A DNA stretch of 64,000 nucleotides, taken from assembly GCA_913047695.1 (NCBI GenBank), contig CAJWUI010000002.1, positions 234,794-298,793 of the forward strand, read 5' to 3'. This document shows, piece after piece, positions 1-8,938 of the stretch (position 1 is its first letter; each line of letters opens with the position of its first letter). Below the pieces are notes generated by a model. The model was not told where the DNA came from and ran no database searches. It saw only the letters and a list, made by a program, of their open reading frames with translations. The position numbers were made by a program, and so were the translations under genes. This DNA comes from an uncultured Bacteroidota bacterium. GTDB taxonomy: Bacteria; Bacteroidota; Bacteroidia; Flavobacteriales; Flavobacteriaceae.

Positions 1-986
1 AGATTGCAAAGACTATTGTTAAATTCATCAAAGAGCAAGGAGGTTTTCTTTCCGCAAAAGATCTTGCTTCTCATAAGTCCGAATGGGTAGAACCAGTTTC
101 CATAAACTATAGGGGTTATGACGTTTGGGAGTTACCACCAAATGGGCAAGGAATAGCTGCCCTGCAAATACTCAAAATATTAGAAGGTTATGATTTTTCT
201 AACATAGAATTTGGAAGTGCAGAACATTTACATTTATTCACTGAAGCAAAAAAATTAGCATTTGAAGATAGGGCTAAATACTATGCAGATATGGATTTTG
301 TCAAAGTACCAGTAGAGAAATTGCTCTCAGAGGAGTATGCTCATGAAAGAAGAAAGCTCATCGGCAAACGTGCAGGAAAATATAACGCTGGAGAGATATC
401 TGCTGGGGAAACAATCTACATGACAGTTGCAGATAATCAAGGCACAATGGTTTCGCTTATCCAAAGTAATTATCGTGGTATGGGATCAGGAATGGCTCCC
501 CCAAAATTGGGTTTTATTTTGCAAGACCGTGGTGAATTATTTAGCCTAACAAGGGGACAAGCTAACAGTTTTGAACCCGGTAAAAGACCGTTTCACACAA
601 TTATACCGGCTTTTGTTACAAAAGATGGAAAGCCATTTTTAAGCTTTGGAGTAATGGGAGGAGATTTTCAGCCGATGGGGCATACTCAGATTATTATGAA
701 TTTGATAGATTTCAAAATGAATCTTCAAGAGGCTGGAGATGCTCCTCGATGGGATCATACCGGTGGATCAACTCCAACTGGAAAAACAACATTAAATACA
801 GGCACAATTAGGGTAGAGTCAGGGATCCCATATAAAACTGTGAGAGGATTAATGAATAGAGGTCACAAAGTAGGATTTGCAAGAGGTGTCTATGGAGGCT
901 ACCAGGCGATTTTATGGGATGATGTCAGCAAAGTTTATCATGGAGCTTCTGAAAGTAGAAAAGACGGTCAAGCAGCTGGATATTAA
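1..986 (+). CDS. Gamma-glutamyltransferase family protein, 3' part (5' end outside window)
   Basis: The reading frame is open from base 3 and is cut by the window edge, so the N-terminus is missing. An internal Met at 291 is not the start: the upstream residues (PPNGQGIAALQIL, then FTEAKKLAFEDRAKYYAD) are classic gamma-glutamyltransferase large-subunit sequence. The family is made as a proenzyme that cleaves itself before a nucleophilic Thr. The best candidate here is the Thr of GETIYMTVADNQG, followed by VSLIQSNYRGMGSG, as in the YwrD-like branch. The small-subunit Gly-Gly region (SFGVMGGDFQPMGH) is also present. The known reaction is hydrolysis or transfer of gamma-glutamyl groups, for example from glutathione, usually in the periplasm. 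The secretion signal cannot be seen. A terminator-like hairpin follows. Confidence 0.9.
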   Translation, partial: IAKTIVKFIKEQGGFLSAKDLASHKSEWVEPVSINYRGYDVWELPPNGQGIAALQILKILEGYDFSNIEFGSAEHLHLFTEAKKLAFEDRAKYYADMDFVKVPVEKLLSEEYAHERRKLIGKRAGKYNAGEISAGETIYMTVADNQGTMVSLIQSNYRGMGSGMAPPKLGFILQDRGELFSLTRGQANSFEPGKRPFHTIIPAFVTKDGKPFLSFGVMGGDFQPMGHTQIIMNLIDFKMNLQEAGDAPRWDHTGGSTPTGKTTLNTGTIRVESGIPYKTVRGLMNRGHKVGFARGVYGGYQAILWDDVSKVYHGASESRKDGQAAGY

Positions 987-999
987 ACCATAAAAATTA

Positions 1000-1031
1000 G
1001 AAAAAGGAAATTAATTCATTTTGCCTTTTTC
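1000..1031. terminator. Bidirectional terminator-like hairpin
   Basis: GAAAAAGG (1000-1007) pairs with CCTTTTTC (1024-1031), with a further AAAT/ATTT inner pairing. It lies between two convergent genes. Because one arm is A-rich and the other T-rich, it could act on both strands. Confidence 0.55.
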
Positions 1032-1049
1032 AAAATAATAATATCCATA

Positions 1050-2009
1050 TTACTTATTTTGAAAAAAATTTCTTAAGTAATCTAATTGAGAAGGGTTTAT
1101 TGAATGCTCAGCATTGCCTTTTATGTGAACAACATCACCAGATAGGTATGAATATTCAAAAATAACAGGACTCCCTAAAGCTAAACCTTCAGGTGGCAAT
1201 TTGTCACCATTAAATCCCTGATTTTTTGCAATGTAAAAGATTGCATCTTCCGCATTTAAAAAATTCAGTCCAACTTTTGAGTTACCTCCTGAATAAGGGA
1301 TTGTTGGATCATTAATATTACTTATACTTAAATATTTTCTAGAACTAATCGGATTAGTAATTTCTTCATAGCCGCAAAAAGCTGACATAGCATTTGTGAC
1401 AGCTGTATTTTTATAAAAATTGTTATCATGATATTGAGGAACATTTAGATGAGATACCACTGCACAAATTATATCAATATTTGGATTTTCATTTTGAATA
1501 AAAATATTGTTAGCTAGACCGGCACCATTTGAGCTTCCAAGGATTCTTATTTTATTCAAATTAATATTTGAGTAATTAGCAAGAGTATTAACTAGTTCAT
1601 CTACCATTTCAATGTCTGGAGCATCACTTCTTTCGTCACAAATATTCCAGCTATTTAAATAACCAGTTGGAGCTATCAAAATGTGATCATCTAAAACAGA
1701 AGAAAATCGATTGATCATCTCTTTACCGTTATTACCATTTTCGTGAAGCAACACGCATACAGGAAATCCGTCAGCTGGTTGAATATTATCAGGGACTTTT
1801 ATATTTATTTCATATGTATAGCCATTTGGTTGCTGTTCCCAAGATTTTTTAATTATTATTTCTGATGAAGATGTTAATTTAAAGTCTGACTTGTTAATTT
1901 GATTTGACTCAAGGCTGATTTTATTATGACAAGAAAAAAGTACTAATAGGATAAAGCCTAAGATTTTTATAAACAATCTAACTAGTCCAATAGACATGGA
2001 GATGGCCAT
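1050..2009 (-). CDS. Esterase-like lipoprotein (PHB-depolymerase/LpqC-type alpha/beta hydrolase)
   Basis: A hydrophobic N-terminus ends in LVLFSC, a lipobox-like site, so the protein is probably an exported lipoprotein of about 319 aa. A second Met four codons in (1997) is an alternative start. The hydrolase core shows FPVCVLLHENGNNGKEM (beta strand plus oxyanion region), LIAPTGYLNSWN, and the nucleophile elbow GSSNGAG in ILGSSNGAGLAN. A late His in GNAEHSINPSQ could complete the triad. This arrangement matches the COG3509 polyhydroxybutyrate-depolymerase/feruloyl-esterase-like family; the substrate cannot be read from the sequence. It is convergent with the gamma-glutamyltransferase gene. 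Confidence 0.7.
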   Translation of the reverse strand: MAISMSIGLVRLFIKILGFILLVLFSCHNKISLESNQINKSDFKLTSSSEIIIKKSWEQQPNGYTYEINIKVPDNIQPADGFPVCVLLHENGNNGKEMINRFSSVLDDHILIAPTGYLNSWNICDERSDAPDIEMVDELVNTLANYSNINLNKIRILGSSNGAGLANNIFIQNENPNIDIICAVVSHLNVPQYHDNNFYKNTAVTNAMSAFCGYEEITNPISSRKYLSISNINDPTIPYSGGNSKVGLNFLNAEDAIFYIAKNQGFNGDKLPPEGLALGSPVIFEYSYLSGDVVHIKGNAEHSINPSQLDYLRNFFQNK

Positions 2010-2137
2010 ACGAGGGTAGGTTTTTTTGGTTTACTCAAATAAAATAAAAGTCATTCGAAAGCAAACAAAGGTCTTTTATAATTTTTGATAAAAAAAATTA
2101 CTGTAAATCTATCAACATTAGTCTGATACCAAAGTGT

Positions 2138-2602
2138 TTACTCAATTATTATTGTACCTACCATTCCGCCATGAAGTGAACATATGTAATAAAAAGTTCC
2201 TGTTTCTGAAGGCTGCCATGTAATTTTTCCACTTTCAGCACCATTATTACTAACACCGCTAATTGTGTCAGATGTTCCAGTTCTTGAGGCAGTTTTTAGA
2301 TAAAATGGATGGCCAGTGGCGGAAACATCAAAGTTTATCGTATCACCAACTTTAAATGTCAAATCAGGATCATTACCCGATACATCTCCGTTTCTATCTG
2401 TTCCTGTTAATGTATAATTTGCACTACTTGAAGCAGTAACATTGATATCAAATGAAGGTGAATCTGATTCAGAATAGTCCGATGAGGAATAATCTGAATT
2501 GGAAACGCTAGATGATGTTTCATCAATCTCTTCGTTATCGCTGTATGTTGAGCAGCCTACTAATAAGATTAATAACACAATGGAGTTTAAAACTTTAATC
2601 AT
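2138..2602 (-). CDS. Cupredoxin-domain lipoprotein (type 1 copper protein)
   Basis: The signal peptide ends in LLILLVGC, a good lipobox. A Ser/Asp-rich linker spans about residues 20-50 and a small beta domain follows. The complete type 1 copper ligand set is visible: His98 (ATGHPF), then Cys141, His144 and Met147 in ICSLHGGMVG. This is the plastocyanin/azurin pattern. Such proteins shuttle electrons or bind copper at the cell surface or in the periplasm. The redox partner is unknown. A DUF411 protein, another family linked to copper and metal handling, lies about 1.4 kb away (4049-4492). Confidence 0.85.
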   Translation of the reverse strand: MIKVLNSIVLLILLVGCSTYSDNEEIDETSSSVSNSDYSSSDYSESDSPSFDINVTASSSANYTLTGTDRNGDVSGNDPDLTFKVGDTINFDVSATGHPFYLKTASRTGTSDTISGVSNNGAESGKITWQPSETGTFYYICSLHGGMVGTIIIE

Positions 2603-2698
2603 TTCAATTTTTGCGCAAATATAAATAAAGCGACCAAACTAAAACAAAAATATTTTAAATTAAAAATCCCCTTCTACTAGAAATGAGCTGAATAGTTC

Positions 2699-3169
2699 CT
2701 AATTGTTTAGAGCAATCTCATTGTTAATAAAAGTTGGATCAAACATGAAATATGCTTGATTTGATTTCATCCCATCCCATTTAAATGCTAAATGAACTGG
2801 AATTGTTGTAGTTTTTTTTGATTTTTTTCCCTCGCCAGTCCACCATGCCCAAACGTGTGTCCATATTTGTCCATTTTCATATTTCGATGTGATATTAGCA
2901 CCAATTTCAAATGTTATGTTTTTAAATATTTTGTGATGTAATTTTTCAAAATCAGCAAGCTCTGCTGGTGAAATCACATTTACACCATTTACATTAATTT
3001 TAGATTCAGCCAAAAAGATATTTTTTAACTGAGATTGGTCATTTTTAGGATATAAGTCCATATGTCTTTGGATCATCATAGTCCTTTGGTCATCATTTGA
3101 TGTCTTTCCTTTCCATTGAGCTGAGGATAAAACAGGAAATAACAATAAAAACACTAGTATTTTTTTCAT
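2699..3169 (-). CDS. Secreted NTF2/SnoaL-like protein
   Basis: A clear Sec signal peptide (MKKILVFLLLFPVLSSAQ, no lipobox Cys) precedes about 138 aa. The pattern resembles the NTF2/SnoaL/DUF4440 fold: HMDLYPKNDQSQLKNIF, FEKLHHKIFKNITFEIG and HVWAWWTGEGKKSK are typical strand/helix stretches. No catalytic residues can be assigned. It resembles the N-terminal domain of the protein at 20463-21326 (SIWNNFSATGKYTGQKVKFPFHISYQW versus HVWAWWTGEGKKSKKTTT plus PVHLAFKWDG). The start is preceded by the AATCAATTAAA leader found before several other secreted genes in this window. Confidence 0.6.
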   Translation of the reverse strand: MKKILVFLLLFPVLSSAQWKGKTSNDDQRTMMIQRHMDLYPKNDQSQLKNIFLAESKINVNGVNVISPAELADFEKLHHKIFKNITFEIGANITSKYENGQIWTHVWAWWTGEGKKSKKTTTIPVHLAFKWDGMKSNQAYFMFDPTFINNEIALNN

Positions 3170-3295
3170 TTTAATTGATTTTTAATTAATTAATTTCAAT
3201 ATAAAAAACTCTGCAGTATTTTGAACTTTATTTTTTTAATTCTTCTTATTTAATATCACAAATGAAACAGTTAAATATTTATTAGATTTAGTTAA

Positions 3296-4036
3296 ATGAT
3301 TTTTTTACATAAGCTTTTACCTCTCTTTGTAATGCCAACATTGGTATTTATAGCACTAATATTCATATGTACATATAAGGGGTATAAAAAATTAGTTTAC
3401 CTTTTTTCAATTTTATTTTACATAGTGTCAACTCCTATATTTTCAAATTTTATAATGAAAATGGTGGAAGGGGAATATAAATATGAAAAATTGGAAAATT
3501 TAGAAAAAGTAGATGCTATTGTGATTCTTGGAGGAATGTTACAAATATATGAATTCGAAAATAATTATACTGTAGAATGGGAGGATCCGGATAGATTTTT
3601 TAAAGGAATTAAATTATATGATTCTTTAAAATCAGATAAAATTATTTTCACAGGAGGGAAATCTCCTTTCAATTTAACTCAAGTTTCTGAAGGCTCTGTT
3701 TTAAAAAATTATGCTGTAAAATATGGAGTTTTAGAAGAAGACATAATAGTAACAAAAGAGGTTTTAAATACTTATGATGAATCTCTAGCTGTATCTGAAA
3801 TACTTGGTGAAAATAAAACAGTTATCCTAGTTACATCTGCTTTTCATATGAAAAGGGCTAAGCTTTTATTTGAACAACAGGGGATTAAAATAATACCATA
3901 TAAAGTAGATTTTAGAAGCTCTATTAACTCAAGGTTATATTTTATAGATTTCATCCCGAATTCTTTAGCCCTAAAAAAAACCGAGATCTCTCTGAGGGAG
4001 CTTTTGGGTAGGCTATACTATAGTTTTCGATGGTAA
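3296..4036 (+). CDS. YdcF/SanA/ElyC-type (DUF218) membrane protein
   Basis: Two N-terminal hydrophobic segments (about residues 5-30 and 33-55) are followed by a DUF218 domain. Hallmarks are VDAIVILGGM, SDKIIFTGGKSP, LEEDIIVTKEVLNTYDES, VILVTSAFHMKRA and KIIPYKVDF. The C-terminus carries LRELLGRLYY, common at the end of this family. Members such as SanA and ElyC influence envelope integrity or peptidoglycan precursor use, but the biochemical role is unsettled. The length of 246 aa is normal. It stands alone between minus-strand genes. Confidence 0.85.
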   Translation: MIFLHKLLPLFVMPTLVFIALIFICTYKGYKKLVYLFSILFYIVSTPIFSNFIMKMVEGEYKYEKLENLEKVDAIVILGGMLQIYEFENNYTVEWEDPDRFFKGIKLYDSLKSDKIIFTGGKSPFNLTQVSEGSVLKNYAVKYGVLEEDIIVTKEVLNTYDESLAVSEILGENKTVILVTSAFHMKRAKLLFEQQGIKIIPYKVDFRSSINSRLYFIDFIPNSLALKKTEISLRELLGRLYYSFRW

Positions 4037-4048
4037 TTTTTAAAGGAA

Positions 4049-4492
4049 TTATTCATAATGTGCCCAAACACTTGATTTTCCATCGGAATCAATTGCTAGG
4101 ACATCAAAATTTGCTTTTTCATCACTAACCTCCATTCCAGGAACATTTATTCCTGCAGGCATTCCAGGTACGGTTAGTCCGATTATGTTGTTGGGATTTT
4201 CCTTAATTAGCCTTTTAACATCATCTGCTGGAACGTGACCTTCTATGAAATAACCACTTATCATCGCTGTATGGCATGAAGCTAAATCAATGGGCAAACC
4301 AGCATTAATTTTTATATCATACATATTTGAGTCCATGTTTTTTTCTAAAGGAAAATCATTTTTTTCCATATGTATAACCCAGTCATGGCAACACCCACAA
4401 TCAGGAGACAAATAAACAATATTTTTATTTTCAGTTTTTTCTTTGCAAGAAAAAAGAAGAGAAATTATTACTATAAGACTATATCTTTTCAT
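4049..4492 (-). CDS. DUF411 metal-binding lipoprotein
   Basis: The short signal peptide ends in SLLFSC (lipobox, Cys16). The mature part has the DUF411 signature: VYLSPDCGCCHDWV (Cys32, Cys34, Cys35), LASCHTAMISGYFIEGHVP, then the VPGMPAGINVPGME Met/Gly repeat. The family often sits with copper resistance genes and is thought to bind copper, so the nearby cupredoxin is consistent with a copper theme. At 147 aa the protein appears complete. Confidence 0.85.
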   Translation of the reverse strand: MKRYSLIVIISLLFSCKEKTENKNIVYLSPDCGCCHDWVIHMEKNDFPLEKNMDSNMYDIKINAGLPIDLASCHTAMISGYFIEGHVPADDVKRLIKENPNNIIGLTVPGMPAGINVPGMEVSDEKANFDVLAIDSDGKSSVWAHYE

Positions 4493-4541
4493 ATTTCAAA
4501 ATTACAAAAAACAAAATTGATTAGAAGTTGAAAATTGCATA

Positions 4542-5408
4542 TTAGTTGTTTATGAAAGTCAGAATCTCCTTAACGACTTTTTCATCTCTCAAAATTCTTC
4601 TATGGCCTAGATTTTTTGTGAAAAATGTTTTAGCGTTTTTTATACTTTTCGAAATAAGCTTGGAATCTTCAAAGGGTATTTCCTTGTCATCCTCATCATG
4701 AATAATTAGAGTTTCACATTTTAGGTTTTTCCCAAATTTTTCAGCTGAAAGATTCTCATCGATTTTAATCCCAGTTTTTTGGCTGTAAAATTCAATCATT
4801 AAATCACCAACTTTCTTACTAACTCGAATTAATCTGAAAAAACTTTGAAAAAGATCATAAACGCTATTAAATGGACTAATAAGCACCAATTTTTTTAGTT
4901 TTTTAATATTGAAACATGAACAGTATATTGATGCAAAAGCACCCCCAGAGTAAGCAATAATGGTATCAATAGATCTAATATGTAAATGTAACTCATTTAT
5001 GCAAGCTATGAATTCTGGAATATTTGTTGTTTTTGATGGAGAATTTCCATGAGCTGGAGCATCAAATGAATAAACATCATAGCCTTTTTCAATCAATCCT
5101 TTGATTATATAATACATATTACTTGCTCTCCCGCTCCAACCGTGAACTAATAAAACTTTCGGACCCTTTCCTTTCCATCTATAGAATTGAATTTTTTTAT
5201 TAATACTTTTTATTGTCAAAATTGAAGTATTACATGATTTAAGAGTTGGGATTTCTCTTTCTGGAACCTTGTATTTAATTGGTCTTGTCCAAAGATATCC
5301 AGCGAAACGCATACATAAATATGGATTTAGAAAATCTAAAGTTTTTATAAAATAAATTATTGACTTCGGGACTATAAGTCCTCTGTTATCTTTTCTATTT
5401 TGATCCAA
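4542..5408 (-). CDS. Alpha/beta hydrolase
   Basis: About 288 aa. VLLVHGWSGRASN is the strand-3/HG motif and YSFDAPAHGNSP follows. The nucleophile elbow reads AYSGGAF, where the first position of the usual G-x-S-x-G is Ala. The acid lies in IHDEDDKEIPF and the His in LGHRRIL, so the triad looks intact. The reading frame starts with TTG at 5408, with no convincing in-frame ATG nearby. No signal peptide is seen, so it is probably cytoplasmic. Substrate unknown. It is divergent from the haem receptor gene. Confidence 0.75.
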   Translation of the reverse strand: MDQNRKDNRGLIVPKSIIYFIKTLDFLNPYLCMRFAGYLWTRPIKYKVPEREIPTLKSCNTSILTIKSINKKIQFYRWKGKGPKVLLVHGWSGRASNMYYIIKGLIEKGYDVYSFDAPAHGNSPSKTTNIPEFIACINELHLHIRSIDTIIAYSGGAFASIYCSCFNIKKLKKLVLISPFNSVYDLFQSFFRLIRVSKKVGDLMIEFYSQKTGIKIDENLSAEKFGKNLKCETLIIHDEDDKEIPFEDSKLISKSIKNAKTFFTKNLGHRRILRDEKVVKEILTFINN

Positions 5409-5512
5409 AAAATCGTATTATCATTAATAAAATATCCCTATAAAATTAGCTAGAAATTCAAAGCACTCCATTTTCACCCTATTCTTTTATAAATGGATGA
5501 GTAAAATAAAAC

Positions 5513-5541
5513 TTATTTTTATTTAGAATAAATAAAAATAA
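5513..5541. promoter_or_regulatory. Perfect palindrome (13-bp arms, GAA spacer) upstream of hmuR
   Basis: TTATTTTTATTTA (5513-5525) is exactly reverse-complementary to TAAATAAAAATAA (5529-5541), separated by GAA. It sits in the divergent intergenic region, directly upstream of and overlapping the expected -33 region for the hmuR promoter. Geometry and position suggest an operator for an iron- or haem-responsive repressor. The sequence is only A/T, so chance or a curved-DNA role cannot be excluded. Confidence 0.45.
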
Positions 5542-5545
5542 CATT

Positions 5546-5553
5546 TAAATTTG
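5546..5553 (+). promoter_or_regulatory. Bacteroidota -7 box (TAAATTTG) for hmuR
   Basis: TAAATTTG is an exact match to the TAnnTTTG consensus known for Bacteroidota housekeeping promoters, 20 bases before the ATG at 5573. The -33 region is weak and lies inside the palindrome 5513-5541. Confidence 0.5.
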
Positions 5554-5572
5554 TTTTTACAATCGTTCTAAA

Positions 5573-7660
5573 ATGAGTTTTGAAAAAAATATTTTACTAC
5601 CCGTTTTTTACTTTTTTTCCACGTATTCATTTTGCCAAAAAATTTCTATAGACTCATTAAAAACGACGAATCTAAAAGAAATTATTTTAACAGCTACCCG
5701 AACACCAAGAGAGCTTTCCTCCATTCCCCTTCCTGCAACACTAATAAATAAAAAGCAAATTAAAGATTTGGGTGCAGTTAGACTTGACGAAATTTTGATT
5801 GAACAAACTGGTATCAATATTGTTTCTGATGAAAGCGGTTTTGAAGGATTGCAAATGCAGGGAATTTCATCAGATTACATTCTCATTCTAATTGATGGTG
5901 TACCCTTAATTGGAAGGAGAGCAGGAAATTTTGATTTAAGCAGAATGGCTATTGGGAATATAAAACAGATCGAGATTGTCAAGGGTCCTAGTAGTAGCTT
6001 ATTTGGATCTGAAGCTTTAGGTGGTGTTATAAATATTATTACCGATGAACCAAAAACAAAAAAATTGAATGGAAATTTATCTTATCGTTTTGGATCATTC
6101 AATCAGCAAGATATTAATACTGATATAAAACAAAACTTAGGGAAATTTAAATTTAATTTTTTCTTAAATCGTTTATCAAGTGATGGTTACCAAGTAGAGT
6201 CTGAAACTGATCCGCGAATATTTTATCCATTTAGGAATTACACACTACATGGTAAAATATCAAATGATTTTTCAAATAAATTGACAGGACTACTTTCTTT
6301 TCGATTTTATGATAACGAGCAGTTATCTGAGCTTGTCTTTAATGAAGAAGATTTTGAAGGAGAAACTCAAGAAAATGATATGAATATTCATTTGAAACTA
6401 GACCAAAGAGTAAGTAAAAATTTTGATATTGATTATGAACTTTATTTTACTTCTTATAATGCTGAAGAATTAATTCAAAGTGTTTTGTCTGAGAATATTT
6501 TAAATGATAATTTCTTCGATCAAAAGTTATTACGTCCAGAAATAAGAGGAAATTTAAAGCTTAAATCTAAATCAAATTTTTCTGGAGGGATTGGGTATCA
6601 ATATGAAGAATTGAGCAGAACTTTTTTTGATGATAATATAAATTTTGCCTCTCAATATTTTTTCATTCAAGGTGATTTCTATCTAGCGGATAAAATGAAT
6701 TTAATTGTAGGTAGTCGCTTTGACAACCACTCGGAATATAAAAGTCAATTGAGTCCAAAATTGGCATTTTATTATAAGGCAAATAAAAGTATGGCTATAA
6801 AGGGGTCTGTTGGTTTTGGATTTAAATCTCCAGCATTTAGGCAACTTTATTTCAATTTTACCAATTCGTCTGTTGGATATACAGTTCTTGGCTATAATGT
6901 AGCATTAGACAAATTAGATGAGCTAATTGATCAAAATCAGATTCAAGATGTAGTAATATCAAGAAATGAATTGGTAAGTTCTTTAGATGCCGAAAGTTCG
7001 ATAGGGTATAACTTGGGAATTTCTATTGATGAGCCGAAGTGGAAATTAGATTTAAATTTTTTTAGGAACGATATAAAAAACTTAATCGATACAAGAATTA
7101 TAGCAAGAAAAAAAAATGGCCAGAATGTATTTAGCTATGTCAATTTTGACGAAATATTTACAACCGGTTTAGAGTTAAATTTTAGTCAAAAAATAACAGA
7201 AAATTTTAATATAACTGCTGGTTATCAGCTACTTTATGCTTTTGATAAAGTTAAAATGCAACAAATAAATAATGGTGAAATTTATGCTCGAGAAACTATA
7301 TCAAATAAAACTATTGAGTTGAGTAATAAAGACTATTTTGGACTTGTAAATAGATCCCGTCACCTTGGAAATTTGAAGTTTTTCTATTCTTTTACAAAAT
7401 CAAAACTCAAAGTTAACCTTAGATTTATTTACAGAAGCAAGTATGCTGAATTTGATACTAATGGTAATGGCCTTGTAGACTCATATGACACAAGTTTTAT
7501 AAATGGTTACATAACAACAAATATTTCAGCAATTAAAGATCTATCAAAAAAATTTGATTTTCAACTAGGTATTTCAAATAACCTAATTGATTATACAGAT
7601 GCAAATACCCCTAAAATACCTGGTGCCCTAGGATTTTTAAAATTAACCTATAAAACTTAA
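5573..7660 (+). CDS. hmuR: TonB-dependent outer-membrane receptor, HmuR-like haem receptor
   Basis: 695 aa. A Sec signal peptide (to about residue 22) is followed by a TonB-box-like stretch (LKEIILTATRTPRE). The plug domain spans about residues 40-155 (INKKQIKDLGAVRLDEIL, ILIDGVPLIGRRAG, IEIVKGPSSSLFGSEALGGVINIIT), then a 22-strand-type beta barrel reaches the C-terminus. No carboxypeptidase-like N-terminal extension is present, unlike SusC proteins. The haem assignment rests on the next gene, 11 bases downstream, which encodes an HmuY-type lipoprotein. In the known system HmuY takes haem from host or environmental proteins and hands it to HmuR. A -7 box and palindrome upstream suggest iron/haem control. 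Confidence 0.85.
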   Translation: MSFEKNILLPVFYFFSTYSFCQKISIDSLKTTNLKEIILTATRTPRELSSIPLPATLINKKQIKDLGAVRLDEILIEQTGINIVSDESGFEGLQMQGISSDYILILIDGVPLIGRRAGNFDLSRMAIGNIKQIEIVKGPSSSLFGSEALGGVINIITDEPKTKKLNGNLSYRFGSFNQQDINTDIKQNLGKFKFNFFLNRLSSDGYQVESETDPRIFYPFRNYTLHGKISNDFSNKLTGLLSFRFYDNEQLSELVFNEEDFEGETQENDMNIHLKLDQRVSKNFDIDYELYFTSYNAEELIQSVLSENILNDNFFDQKLLRPEIRGNLKLKSKSNFSGGIGYQYEELSRTFFDDNINFASQYFFIQGDFYLADKMNLIVGSRFDNHSEYKSQLSPKLAFYYKANKSMAIKGSVGFGFKSPAFRQLYFNFTNSSVGYTVLGYNVALDKLDELIDQNQIQDVVISRNELVSSLDAESSIGYNLGISIDEPKWKLDLNFFRNDIKNLIDTRIIARKKNGQNVFSYVNFDEIFTTGLELNFSQKITENFNITAGYQLLYAFDKVKMQQINNGEIYARETISNKTIELSNKDYFGLVNRSRHLGNLKFFYSFTKSKLKVNLRFIYRSKYAEFDTNGNGLVDSYDTSFINGYITTNISAIKDLSKKFDFQLGISNNLIDYTDANTPKIPGALGFLKLTYKT

Positions 7661-7671
7661 ATACTTAAACT

Positions 7672-8307
7672 ATGAAAACAATAAATAAAATTTTAAACAT
7701 TTCATTCACAATATTACTTTTATCTTTTATCTCATGTAGCAATGAAGAAGAGGAAGAACAAGAGATGGTGGTTTTAGAACCATTAAAATCTGAACAGGTT
7801 GCTAATTTTGCCGCACCCCAGACAGGAGGTATGGGACAGCCTATCGGCGGAGAATTTTCAAAATTTGATTTTGTTACTGGTGAAAAATCGACAAGTGAAA
7901 CAGATTGGGATATTGCTTTTAGAGGAACAACTATTTGTATAAATGGAGGGACATCAACAGGAACAGCGGATGAACCAGTAAGAAATGGTAATGCTGGAGC
8001 TGTTATTGTAGCGGGAACATTTGATAGTGTAACAACTGCTCAAGGTCTATCTTTTTCACAAGACGCAGAGGGCTCATTTGCCATTCCAACAGGTAGTGAC
8101 AATGGTTGGTATAATTACAATCCTCAAACATTCACTATTACCCCTGTTCCAGGTAAAGTTTTAGTTTTTAGAACAAGAGATGGCAGGTATGCCAAAGTAG
8201 AAATTTTAAGTTACTACTTAGATCAAGATTCATCTAATACAAGGGGAGGTAGATATTATACTTTTAATTATGTTTTTAATCCAAATCAGGGTGAAACATC
8301 TTTTTAA
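7672..8307 (+). CDS. hmuY: HmuY-family haem-binding lipoprotein
   Basis: The lipoprotein signal ends in LLLSFISC (Cys22), followed by an acidic run of Glu residues. The HmuY fold markers are visible: KFDFVTGEKSTSETDWDIAFRG, ICINGGTSTG, then KVLVFRTRDGRYAKVEILSYY near the C-terminus. The length of 211 aa is typical. Family members are outer-membrane haemophores that coordinate haem and work with a TonB receptor. The gene directly follows the receptor with only 11 bases between them, so the two form an operon. Confidence 0.85.
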   Translation: MKTINKILNISFTILLLSFISCSNEEEEEQEMVVLEPLKSEQVANFAAPQTGGMGQPIGGEFSKFDFVTGEKSTSETDWDIAFRGTTICINGGTSTGTADEPVRNGNAGAVIVAGTFDSVTTAQGLSFSQDAEGSFAIPTGSDNGWYNYNPQTFTITPVPGKVLVFRTRDGRYAKVEILSYYLDQDSSNTRGGRYYTFNYVFNPNQGETSF

Positions 8308-8356
8308 AAAATTAACTCAAGATCCAATTTGTATGGTGTAATAAAATTCTCACGAA

Positions 8357-8938
8357 ATGATAAATGGAAAGGTTTTTTTTGTTGGTAAAAATGTAAAAAT
8401 TAGATTGATTAACATTAATGATTATAAGGACTTAAAAAAATGGGATCCAGAGGGGAGTAATAGTTTTAATTATTTCCCAAATTCAGATTTTTTAAATGAA
8501 ATTAAAGACAAAAGGTGGATTGAAAACAAAATCAAAGATAAAAATGGCCTATATTTCGTTATCTTAAAATTAGATACAAGTGAAGCAATTGGCATTACAA
8601 TTTTGGAAAATATAGATCTTAAAAATAAAAATGCATGTTGGGGAATTTATATTGCATATCCAGAATATAGAAAACTAATCTATAGTTTACAGCCCTCTTT
8701 CCTTATCATTGATTATGCTTTTTCAAAACTAAAACTCAATAAATTATATGGCAATAGTTTACCTACAAATAAAAGAGGAAGAAAATTTCATAAACTTCTT
8801 GGTTTTAGTGAAGAGGCTATTTTTAATAAACAGATTTTAGTAAATGAAGTTTATCAAGATCTAATTTGGATTTCTATGCTAAGCAAAAATTGGACTAGTA
8901 AAAGGAGTGAATTACTTAAATTAATAAATTCATGTTAA
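8357..8938 (+). CDS. GNAT-family N-acetyltransferase (RimJ/RimL-like)
   Basis: 193 aa, cytoplasmic. It starts VGKNVKIRLININDYKDLKKW, the usual beginning of RimJ/RimL-type acetyltransferases. Later come LKLDTSEAIGITILENI, CWGIYIAYPEYRKLIYSL (where the acetyl-CoA site normally lies) and LNKLYGNSLPTNKRGRKFHKLLGF. The pyrophosphate-binding Q/R-x-x-G-x-G/A loop is poorly conserved, so substrate and even activity are uncertain. The stop overlaps the next start by 7 bases. Confidence 0.65.
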   Translation: MINGKVFFVGKNVKIRLININDYKDLKKWDPEGSNSFNYFPNSDFLNEIKDKRWIENKIKDKNGLYFVILKLDTSEAIGITILENIDLKNKNACWGIYIAYPEYRKLIYSLQPSFLIIDYAFSKLKLNKLYGNSLPTNKRGRKFHKLLGFSEEAIFNKQILVNEVYQDLIWISMLSKNWTSKRSELLKLINSC

